DNA of 64,000 nt, taken from the NCBI GenBank assembly GCA_018389105.1, contig JACATO010000095.1:1423501-1487500 (forward strand). The letters run 5' to 3'. Origin of the DNA: Nautilus pompilius. Its lineage: Eukaryota > Mollusca > Cephalopoda > Nautilida > Nautilidae. Made by a program: the position numbers and the translations under genes. Positions 49,310 to 60,330 of the stretch are shown here, one piece after another (the stretch's first letter is position 1; each line of letters begins with the position of its first letter). Below the pieces are notes generated by a model. The model saw only the letters and a list, made by a program, of their open reading frames with translations, ran no database searches and had not been told where the DNA came from.

Positions 49310-49540
49310 GTTGTGGTTAGTCTACTGGATTGCTAAGGTTAAGGGCCCAAGTTATGATTCTGGTTGGAAATAACTCTGTTTGGTATTCCATCCTAGTATA
49401 GTTTTTTTCTTTCTCAGTTTGGTATTCTGGTGTCCTCTCACATCTAATAGTGAAGAGTTGTAGTAGAATTTCCATGTTGAGGCAGATGCACCTTTTCCAT
49501 TCCAGTTTAGATCACCATGAAAGATTATCTTGTCTACATT
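49310..49540 (+). mobile_element. SINE-like copy B
   Basis: The head GTGGTTAGTCTACTGG resembles an A box, and AGTTATGATTCTGG may be a decayed B box. The core TTTGGTATTCTGGTGTCCTCTCAC (about 49418-49441) lines up with copies A and C. GAAGAGTTGTAGTAGAATTT then parallels GAGGAGTTCTAGTAGGGACT in copy A. Confidence 0.45.
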
Positions 49541-49734
49541 TCTTTCTAATTTCACATTGGAAAAGAGGCTTACCTCCTGCAGGTGAGAAATGCTCATTAA
49601 GAGAGAATAAATAATTTTCTTAGTTAATTATCTTTTGAATTGAGAGTTGAGTATGAAATTTAATTGATTTAATGATAGTTTTTAAATCTAAAGTTTGTTA
49701 TAGATTTGATTACAACATTATTTTAATGCATTGC

Positions 49735-49990
49735 CTTGGGTGGCAGGTTAGAGTAGCATGCTCATTTGTCTTGTAGCTGCCTTTCTCTGTTCATACTGAG
49801 TCTGTGTTTGCCACCTAGCCATTGTTTTTTTTTTATCATAGTGCTTCTGTACCAGCCTGTTCTTTTGTGAGATTTCCTTTGGGTACTTTGGTTTTTCTCC
49901 CACTTCTAATTAGAACTTTTGTTAGGACAGCTAAAGTCCATGTGCAGCTAACTCCAACTTTAGCTGTCATCCATTGCTTTATAACCTCTT
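49735..49990 (+). mobile_element. SINE-like copy C
   Basis: GAGATTTCCTTTGGGTACTTT followed by GGTTTTTCTCCCACTTC (about 49869-49905) matches the cores of copies A and B. The head (GGTGGCAGGTTAGAGTAGCATGC) is weakly tRNA-like and has diverged. Confidence 0.45.
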
Positions 49991-51281
49991 CTTCAGCTGG
50001 TTTTTGTTCTGGGTCTCACTTTAATATTATTATGGCACATAGCAACAATAATTTTTTCTACTGCCAAGTGATGATTTAGATTTATGTATGAGATTTCTCC
50101 TTTGCCTAATGTTTCCCAAATGTAAATTTAACACAAGAACGATGGCAAAAGTGTTAATAAATTTTACACTTATAAAAACTTTTTAGGGGAGAGTTTTTTA
50201 AAAGTCTTTATGCATAGTAATGTGCATTGTCATGCAATATTTCCGACAGTCTAATGAGAATCAAGGGTTGGTAAGTAAACCTACTATAATAACTTGTACA
50301 CAATTAGTTTTATCTGGTCAGGTAATCACTATGAGTATGTTCTGACAGTAAATATTTCATTCTCTGACACACTGGACCATGTCATCCCAATTTATGTACC
50401 TGACTGATTGTCTACTGGCTTTATCATCTGTTGGACTTCAGCTATGATCCAAACAGTGCTACATAAAAACAGTTTTGTTAATCATATCTTACCCTGATGG
50501 TCCTAATAGTCTGTTTTAAGCACAGTAATATCTACAACAGATGTTTAATAATAGGATGCAGGCTTTTTACTTTACATCAGAGGCTGATGTAATTAATGTA
50601 TATTTTTTAAATAAAAGCCTTAACTAGATAGACAGGTGTTGTTGACTTTGAATGGAAGATGGTTGATGTAGGGGGAATCTTTTGTTCATGTGTGAAATTG
50701 TTTATGCTTCTATAGATTATTAAAGTTTTCTTTGTAATATTCTGTGGCAAATTACATGTGGAATAAATGTCTATCATAACATGTTGTTGTTCATTAATGT
50801 ATCAAAATAGTCTCAAAAGAAATGGCCATGTGATTTTGTAGGTAGAGGAAAAAAGCCTAGTAGTTTGTTTGCAGCTGTTTTGCTGCTGTTCTACTGCAGG
50901 TTTTCATTTAGAAATTAAAAATTTAAACAAATTGCCAGAAAAAAGCTGAAGTAAGTTCTGAAGCAGGAAAAATTAATTGCTTGCTATTTTTGAAGAGGAG
51001 AGACATGGAAGAAGTAGGATTGTGGTAAGTACTGTGCATATTAAGAATTCAGTAATCTGTAATAATATTTCATAAAAATTAATTAGAAATGTACTCAATT
51101 AACCAAATTAGTTTAGATATAATAGATAAAGGTTTTTAATTTTAATTGTTTCACAACAGTAGATTCTCAGGAGGGTTCATTTACTTTGAAATAAATAATG
51201 TAGTTGATTTAAGTGGAAAAACTGGAAGATCTGCATGTTAAGTAGAGGAGAAGCCAGTAGCTTGGTATAAATGATATACTA

Positions 51282-51989
51282 CAGTCTAATCTCAAGAATC
51301 TGCCACGCTTGGGACTGAGAATTTGTCAGATTACTAATTTTGCTGAACAACTAATTAATACTATGTCTCTGTAGGTACAGTACAGTACATTAAGTATAAA
51401 AAGATATATAAAACAATAAAAAACAAAGCAATATTAATATAATATGGTTGATTTACTTAACAAATAATCTTGACTGTCTCCTCTTCTGAAGTATGAAATT
51501 GTAAGGTAGACTAGAGGATTCAGTTGCTTATATAGGTGTCAGGAGTGACATTTGGGACTGTAGAAGTGCTTTTTTAATATTGTAAAGAGTGGAAGAAGAA
51601 CCAACGCTATAAACTGAACATATTTTATAGTTGCTCCCTTTTCAATTTTTAAAAATATTTTCACCTTTTCCATTATTGTAAGCATCCCTTGGTGAATCAC
51701 TAGTGAAAGATTTTCTCTTAGAAGCCATTATGAGGGTTAAATAAATGTGAAATAGCAATAATTATCTCACATGATGCACCACAGCTAAGTGTTTATCAAC
51801 TAATACATTCCGAAACACTAGCAGCCAGTCTGTAAACTACATCAATCTCTCATTTTCTCTTGTTCCAACTCTGAACTATTGATGATTTTCTGGACTTTTG
51901 ATTATACTAGCGTTGGTGTAAAATTTGCCAAATAACTGATTTTTTAGGACAACTGATTTACTGATTGCCAGATTTTCAAGGTTAGATTG
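51282..51989. mobile_element. Non-autonomous pogo/Tigger-type DNA transposon, 708 bp, with TA duplication
   Basis: The ends are inverted repeats: CAGTCTAATCTCAAGAATCT on the left pairs with the reverse of AGATTTTCAAGGTTAGATTG on the right (about 20 of 26 match, counting the flanking TA). TA stands at both sides (51280-51281 and 51990-51991), as expected for this superfamily. Further sub-terminal words such as GTCAGATTACTAATTTTGC and CAAATAACTGATTTTTTAGG are typical of pogo/Tigger ends. No transposase is visible inside. Confidence 0.65.
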
Positions 51990-52899
51990 TATCTGCAAAT
52001 AGTATGTTTACAGTTAAAATAAGTTGATCTTTCAATATCTGAATATAGGTGCTGAAAACATTGAATTTTAATTATTCTTTATAAGTAAAAATTTCCTTTG
52101 CAAAAAAATACTGTCATTTTGTCTGAATTTGCGTTATATTGCTCTTACAATAAGTTATTTTTTCTAGGTGAGACGGCAACTAGAAACTATGCAAATATCT
52201 ACCATTAACTGAGCAGTATATATCTTTGTACATTCCATCTTTTCATAATGTGGTTTTAAAAATTTATACCCTTGATGGTCTTTCAGTTTTTTTTATCTCT
52301 CTTATAATCTAGTCATAAAAGTTTTTTCACTCTAGTAATTTGATGTCAAAAATTTTGCTAAATTGTGCAGTCTAGTCTGGTAAAGCCTGTATTTTTGTAT
52401 ACGTGCTTGCCATTTTATAACTTTATAGTGTACTATCTAGGCAAAACAGCTTATCACTTGAAAGTTCTTATGAGAAAAGGCAGAATAACTCAAATATGCC
52501 TTAAAACCTTGAACATTGAAAATGGCTAAAACTGATAACACTGTTACAAGATTTACTGGGTGTCTACAAATGGGGACAAAAGAATTTCAGCTATATCATG
52601 GTGGTTTTTCTTATATTTCTCTGCTAAATTGTTTCAGTATGTAATAAATTTCAATTTTCTGATACTTTTAAAAATGTCAGTAAAACCTGTTTTTCTGTTT
52701 ACTGAAACCATGTTGCCATATGCAGTGTTTTTCAGGGAATTTCCATCTTTTAACTTGGCATGTACCTCATCACAGATCTATTGTGTTAAAAAGTAAAAGT
52801 CTATTTAAAGCATTGGTGCCAAAAAGTGGTACTACATATATGTTGTAGATACAATAGATTTGAAGTGTTAATATATTTTTAACTTAACATAGACATAGG

Positions 52900-54070
52900 C
52901 TGGCTGGCCACTTTATTAGGACTTATGTACCCTTTCAGATTTGGAGCTAACCAAAGCTGTGCTACAGATGTAAATTATGTTGACAACATGATATGACAGA
53001 TGATCCCTGCAGCGCTGTATATAACTTGGATAAGTACATCTGCAGTCAGTCAAATAGATAGAAAGGCAAAGGCATTACAGCATTCAAAAGATGTATCGTA
53101 GTGGGTGTATGACTAGGTGATACAGTGACAAAGACAGTTTTGTTGATAGTTTATCAGTAATGGTAAAAAGTGAATAAAATGTCTGCTGTGAGGGGGAATT
53201 CTGACAACAAACGTAGTGACAGGATGGGGAGAAATGCAGTTAGGATAATAAAGTCCATCTGTCATCAAGCAATAGACCAAATGAAAGATCTTGATACAGG
53301 ACAATCCTCACCCATCTTTAGTCTTACTTGCAAAGAACATTGCAACAAATGAACTATGGCAGTAGGAGAACACCGTTTAAATTACTGATCATAGCTACCA
53401 ACATGAAAAAATGTCTCATGCATTGTAAGAAGTACAGGCATTGAATTTTGGAGGACTGGCAAAAAATGATATGGTTGGATGAGCCAAGCTTCACTCCCTC
53501 TTTTTTTTGTATAAAAAGACAGACAGACTTGGAGAAAGTCTCATAAATCACTTGACCTCTCTTGTGTGGTCCCAACTGTCCAGGCCTGTAGTGGTAGAGT
53601 CATGGTTTAGATACTTGGCCTTTTGGTCTCTTTAGAAAGCAGAATGAATACAAAAGCCTACTTCAGCATCATTTCAAATCAAGTGCATTCATTGATGCTT
53701 CATGTGTACTGTGATAAGGATGACTACTTCCAATATGATAATGCTCTCACCAACTGTACCATACTTTTTGTTCATGGTTTAAAGAACACTACAAAGATTT
53801 CAGGCATCTCCCATTGTCAGCACCCCCAGATCTTAATCCAATTGAACATATGTGGGATGAACTTGAATGATGCATTTGCTATTACAATCCTTTGCTTACC
53901 TCACTCCATATGTTGTGTATATTATTAATGACTGAAAAGGAGAAATATCTCTCAGAAAACCTTTCAGCACCTTTGGAATTCTATGCCATTTTAAGTTATG
54001 GCTGTTATTTAGGAAAAAGGTGGCCAAACCCATTGTTAGGTGCAGGACTGAATAAAATGGCCGATTAATG
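52900..54070 (+). mobile_element. Tc1-like element with inverted ends, pseudogene
   Basis: GGCTGGCCACTTTATTAGGAC at about 52899-52921 is the imperfect reverse complement of the segment ending ATAAAATGGCCGATTA at about 54067. Inside are WKNMIWLDEPSF near 53465 (first Asp), FQYDNALTNCTI near 53730 (second Asp, in the QxDN block), and PPDLNPIEHMWDELE at about 53825-53870 with the Glu kept. Stops and frame changes separate the blocks. Confidence 0.8.
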
Positions 54071-54639
54071 TATATTAGATTTGATGTGCCATAATTATCT
54101 TGATGACAAAGTTGTTGCCAAATTTAAGAAATAGATACAATTTAGTAGATATTTATTAATAATAAGTAATATCAAAAAGATCTATTGAATTGTTGTTTAA
54201 TCACCCTTGATACATGTTTTATTATTTTCCTTGTCTTTTCTTTTGCTTGTGTGTTTAGGAAATAGTGTATACTTAGACAAAAGTTACATCAAGTTAGAAA
54301 CTCATTTAGTTTTTGTTGGTTCATGTTTATCTAGTATTTACATATTTTGAACTTTTTGTTATTTGATTTTATGCATGTTATAACAAATGCTAGCATTAAA
54401 TGTACTAACTCATTTTACAAAAGAGTTGTAAAGTTGTTTGTTAAGTGAAAATTTTTTAAAATGAAAATAAATTTTCCCATTAATTTAAAGGAAGTATAGT
54501 AAACGAAGATAAATATACAGTACAGGTATATGTATTTATCTATTATAATGAACAGTATTAATTAAAATAAACAAAAAGAAAAAAAAGGAGCAAAAATGAA
54601 AAAAAGAAAACAAAGTGGTGCTATTTGACAAAGATGGGC

Positions 54640-56420
54640 AATCATTCACTGATAGGAGTTGATGGTTGAGGTACTGAGGTAGATTATTGAGGAGTTTCTG
54701 TGGCCTTTGGCTTCAAGAGTGTATCAAGTGATTTCTGCTTCCCTTTTTGTTGTTTCATTTTATGGAGCTTCCTATAGCATTGAAGGACATCTTCAACTTT
54801 TCTGCTGATGCCAAGGCTGCATTCCACATTTGGGTAATCTTTAATTGAAAATTTCTAGGGCTTGTTCAGTCAGCATAAAACCTTGCAGCATACATTTTGT
54901 GGTAAGGTATTTTGGTGGGGAAGTTTGCAAATCAGTGTCATATTTTCCCTCTGCAGATTTTTGCGCATCCAGCATGTTTGTGAAATCATTGGCGTGGGAT
55001 TCAGATACCTCATTTGTCATCTTCATTAATGCCTATAAATCCCAATTTATGCACCAACTGGACAATCTGTCTGTCTGACACTTCCTGCTTTTTCAAATTC
55101 TAAAAAGTAATGGACACATTTTGGCTACAATTTCTTCCAAATGGCATTCATGATTGCAGCACTTATTTCATTCCACCATTCCTCTATGTTATCTAATGTC
55201 TTGATGTTATGATTCCTCTCCAGAAGTCTCATATTGTTGGCTTACCTTCACATTCTGTTTCTAAGATGAGCTGCCTCATAATGAATCGTTAATAATAATG
55301 TTTGATCCTGATACATTGGTTGAATGACAATGTGGTGTTTCAAGGCAAAAAAAAATGTATGGATGTTATCAGCAAAGTCTTTTTAGTAGATTGGATGATC
55401 AGCGGTGTTATTGATAATCAGTAAGTACTTATTATCCAGGTTGTATTTTGTACAATATCTGGTGAAGGAGATAAATAAGATGTGATGTAATCCTTGAAGA
55501 GAATAGTTGTCATCCAAGCTTTGCAGTTTGAACACCAAACCAAGGGAAGATTGGTTTTGCTATATATCCCTTCAGAACATGTGTTCTGATTATTATAAAC
55601 TAACAGCAGTGTAAGCTCACAATCACCCTCTGCATTGTCTCCAAGGAGAAGCATAAGCTGATTTTTTGATGCTTTGAAGCCTGCCACTACCTTTTCCTTT
55701 TTTAGATATGAAGGTACATGATGGCATCTTCCAGAAGAGTCTGGTTTTGTCCAAATTTGAACACTGTTTTTTGCCACATATATACCTTTTCTTATGATCT
55801 CCTTCAATTCATCTGGGGAAACATTTAGCCATTACATCAGTTCTTGATACCTTCCATGTGTAAGTTGTGCAGGTTACTGTGCTTCTTAAAACGTTCAAAG
55901 CTGGCATAGCTGGCTTTAAACATCTCTTGACTGGTTGAAGACCCTTCTCTGCCTTCACAATCACTTAAATCATGCCACATTGATGTTAGTTTTTCCTGAA
56001 TCATGATTAACCTTAGCAGGGTACTTCACTGTTTCTTTAATCTACAAACTGAGTAGGTTTTCCATCTTCCCCATTGTTGTATCTTGCATATTAGTTATTC
56101 CCAATGCAGTGCCTGTTGCTGCACTCACCTATATTTTGTCGGAAAAGGTGCATGCTGGATGCTGTGTGCACAAAGCATTAATCTTTTTCAGGTCTTTTCA
56201 CAATGTCTAACTTCATGACTTGAAGACTGTCTAGACTTCTTGCCTGGTGTGCTAGCAAGTAATGTTTGAGGAGTGCTTGGAACTCATGATGAAGGAGGGA
56301 AAGATATTTTGAAATAAAACTAAGAAAAAAAAAGGCTAACTCTTGAAGTACACAATGAACAATATGAGGATGGCTACCAGAATGAAAAATTCTGTGATTT
56401 AGAGGGATGATGTACAGGAA
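54640..56420 (-). mobile_element. Tigger (pogo, CENP-B-like) transposase pseudogene
   Basis: Read leftward, KLDIVKRPEKD near 56200 matches the N-terminal helix-turn-helix region. FKKHSNLHNLHMEGI near 55875 matches the second DNA-binding domain. A 129-residue open frame (55418-55807) carries KKEKVVAGFKASKNQLMLLL, ELTLLLVYNNQN and LPLVWCSNCKAWMTTILF, the classic Tigger/jerky DDE core. Then EEWWNEISAAIMNAIWKKL near 55120 matches the C-terminal part. The whole follows the Tigger order in about 1.8 kb, with many stops and frameshifts. Confidence 0.85.
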
Positions 56421-59400
56421 GGGGGAGGGGGGGGGAGAACCACTACCTATTTTGGCCAATGAGATGGTGCATGTTGGATATGCATCATCCAGTGCTTAAA
56501 ACACTAAATTCAAAATTTACATGTTTCATGGCTTGGTGAGCTTTTCTGGTAGCAAAAATTACGCATAACAAAAAAGGGGTATTAATTTTTCAAACCTGTT
56601 AATGCGAAAATTTGTTGATTGAACATTTACAAATATGTAGCCATTTTTTGTTTGTTTGTTGGAAATTTACTTTTTGCTTTAGAGAAGTTTGTGGGGAATA
56701 TCTAACTTAAAAGCAATGAAAGTTGATTTCATTATTTCAGAATTTAACATATCAAACTACTTTTGCAATTAGATTTAAAATATTAAAAAAGTGAAAATAA
56801 GTTTGCAAATAGTTTGTTATTGTTGTGAGACATACTACTGACCAAAAAAAAAAAAAAAAATTAAGTGAATAATTAAATTGAAGAAAATATGTGCTTTATT
56901 TGACATGTCTTATGTAAACTTTTAGCATAATCTTTTTCTGTACAATTATTGACATTACATTGAATGTTTTCTTATATATTTTTTCCATGATATTTCGAAG
57001 CATTGTTGGTTTATGTGAGGGAAACTTTGAGTGGAGTTAAGGTTAATGAAAGTTATCCCCAGAACCTAGTAGTCCTGATAAATCAGGACTATCCTGAGGG
57101 AAGGCATCAGGAAATCGATAATTATACATCAATAGAGGTGGTGATCAAAGCTAAAAAAATACATAACAAATATCTTAGTTTCATGCCACCAACATTCTGT
57201 AAATATGTACATTATTATTATTTATTTCTAAAGTATTTTTTTATACCTTTATTAAAATTATTAAAAATAAATGCTATACTGCTGTTTGACTGAGCATGTC
57301 ATTACAAATCTTGCACACTGAACCTTAGTTGTTTGGTAAACAACATTGTATCAAGACATTGTAGAGAAACAGAATGGTCTCTGTCTGAAACTTGTAGAAG
57401 TTGCAAATGCTGTTGATGTTACTAAAAAGCAGTTGCAGAAATTTCAGCATGATGTGAAAACTGTGATTTTGATTGAGAATTAAGAGCTAATTATAATTTC
57501 TGTGATTTTCTGACAATTCTTATGACTATGGTTTATTAAAACCTTGCTGACCTAGCATTCATAACAGCAAAAAAAAAATTTTCATAAGTTTTCTCAACAC
57601 TGAAATCACCCGTGCTTCTATGTCAGTGCATAGTTAACACCTGATGGAATTTGCTGTGTTAGTGTAGTAATTGTGCATTAAGCATTTACATCAAGTATAC
57701 TACCCAAACTTGTTAATATTTTTTACGTGGACTAATTTCTTAATAAAACAACTTCATATATCTGAAATATTGACATATTACCCACTTGTATTTTTTTTAA
57801 ATTTACATTTCTGTTTTAGGGACCACTTTGCTTGCCTATGTATTAAATTGAATAATGTTTGTTTTCCTGTAAATCGTTTTAGTGATTAAAGTTTGAATAC
57901 ATAAGAGCTTCTTGAATGGAATGAAAATGTTACTCTGTGCTTCTTTTGGAAGTAAGACTTTGCAATGGAAAAGCTGTAAAGGTGGTGAGAATGAAGTAGA
58001 AGAAATTAATAAATGCATTGTATAATTGAACAGTTTGTTTCTCGTTTTCCTTTTTCTCTCTTTTTTTCCTGATCCTGATGTTGAATAGCAATTTTCCATA
58101 TAAAAAAGGTTACATTTATAGACCAGAAATGGAAAGAGAATGAATAAAAGAAAATTTAAAAATCAAACTTATAGCTGCTTTTTTGAATAAAAACAAACTA
58201 GAAAACTCTGAAACAAAGATTGACACATTTGTAGAAGCCAGTTCACTAATGGTTATTATATTTTTTCTTTTCTTTTCTTTTGAAGTATAGTGGTTAATGT
58301 TTGCTACTATTTGTGCATATTTAAATGTGCTATTAATTTTAGGAGTTTATCAATAAAGGAATTGTCCAAGTTCTACCTAACAGAACTTGTTCTGTTTTAT
58401 TTTGATATATTTTCTATGCATAGTGGCTTGAAGTATTTAAAACATCTTAGTTTACATTTTTTAAAAAAATTATAATAATAATAATGATAATGTTTGAAAC
58501 CATTTTTTAAGTTTAAATTTAATAATTTAAGTTTCTTGGAAAATCAAAACAAACAAAACTTGTATAAAAGGTGCTCACTCAAAGAGTATAAGAACATGCA
58601 TTAGGAAAGAAAAAGTGTTTTGTGGTTGTTTATTGTTAATATATGTTATAGGTTTATAGCAAGGTCCCTAAGACTGGCTCAGGTTTGATTTTGTGGTGTA
58701 CTGTCATTTGATCCTGTATACTGTGATACAACACTTGGTAATGACTGAATCAATGTCAGTAAACAGAGAAAAAATGTTCATTTTCAGGTTGAGTTCTATT
58801 GCTATCTTTTCTTCACTCCTTTGGGTACCGAGTTTGATTTAGTAGGCATATTTAGTTTATTAAAAGTATCACTTAAAAAAAAGAGTTAAGTATAGAATTC
58901 ACCTTTAATACATTTTCTCTTCAAACTGAGTATCACATCTTTTAATTTAGGGGTCATTATAGAAGTTTCTCATTTTTAATTGTGTATATTATGCAGGTAC
59001 AAAATTGATAAGACTCTAGTTGAAAAGTGCAATTTTGTTTTAAATTTTTAGTGGCATTCACTGGTATTGAAAATTGAGCCCAACCTATGAAAATGCTATT
59101 GCTTTTTCAGCACTTTATTGTTAATGAAAATATATTATCTCCCAAAAAAAGATTAAAATCTGATGTATCATAAAACAAATTTTTAAAGTGATATTATTAT
59201 CATTTGAAGCTTTTTTTTGCATAATTATGTCAAGCAGCTTATTTATATGAGTGTTAAGTTTAGTTCATTCTGAAAGCATGATGTTATTATGAGTATAATT
59301 TCTTATTACTAATTTGAAAATTTTTCTCATACTTTGCTTCTAAATAATTGTTAATGAAGCTTATTTTGATGACTGTTCTTGCTTTGTTAGACAGATGAAA

Positions 59401-59699
59401 ATAGCATCTAAAAACAAAATTTCATATGAACGCTCCATATTATTGTCCTTAACTTTATTTTTAACAGAGAATTATGGAGGAACTTGAAACTACTTGGTGT
59501 GGTGTGCAAACAGTTGTTTATAGAATGAAGTCTTCTGGCTCAGTCTTGAAATTAATGGGAAAGAAATAAAAAGAAAGAAAACATGGAATGGGTAGATAGG
59601 TTGCTGACTTGAAAGTATAGAGCAAACCCTTTCTTGACAGGTTGCCATTTAACTGCTGACTATGATTTCTCTGTAAAGACAGTTAAGAGTTTAAATTGA
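56421..59699. other. Intron-like AT-rich DNA, nothing certain
   Basis: Near 56580-56620, CCTGTTAATGCGAAAATTTG could be the degraded right end of the Tigger element. A frame at 57003 (LVYVRETLSGVKVNES) weakly recalls a LINE endonuclease but is too short to call. Confidence 0.35.
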
Positions 59700-60330
59700 T
59701 TTGCTGAGTAACAGCTAGAAAACTCATGCCTAGATGTGGTAACAAGAAAAAGTAAGTTGATTGGGCTAAACAGCATCAGAACTACACCTTGGAGCAATCG
59801 TGCAATGTACTGTGGTCAGATGAGAGCAGGTTTGAAATATTTGGTTCTAAGTAATGACAGTAAGTTAGGAGAAAGGCCAGAGAAAAGTAAAGATTGCTGT
59901 GTTTGCCCTACAGTTAAACATGGTGGTGGATATGTAAAATATGGGGATTATTCTGCTGATTATTTGATAAAAATTGCTGGGATTCTCACAAAACAGAGAT
60001 CACAGCATTCTTCAGTGCCAAGTTACCAAAGGTATTTGATAGATATTGGATTATACTGCAACAAGACATTGATCTGAAGCATACTGCAAAGCTTAATACA
60101 ATACTTTTCTAGAGAAGAATCAGGATTTCTTAAAACCATGGTTTGACCTCTTAATCTCCAGATCTGAATTTCATTAAAATAGTGTTGGATACACTTGATT
60201 AAAGAATGAAGAAAAAAGTTCCAAGCAATTTTAGTTATCTATGAACTACCTGCAAATGAAATGAGGATTACTTGCAGAGCAGTATTTTGAAAAGTTACTA
60301 AACAAGATTTTCTAAATATGTAGCAGTTAC
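59700..60330 (+). mobile_element. Tc1-like transposase pseudogene, catalytic Glu changed to Lys
   Basis: WAKQHQNYTLEQSCNVLWSD, then ESRFEIFGS (about 59764-59848), is an almost perfect Tc1 first-catalytic block. It is followed after a frame change by CPTVKHGGGYVKYG, GILTKQ near 59980 and LQQDIDLKHTAK at 60056-60091 (second Asp). The last block, SPDLNFIKIVLDTLD near 60153-60197, has Lys where the catalytic Glu should be. Frameshifts and stops occur as well. The element ends were not located. Confidence 0.85.

Noticed and set aside
57003..57293. LINE endonuclease-like piece (LVYVRETLSG)
   Set aside because: One short block resembles the endonuclease domain; flanking catalytic motifs are absent.
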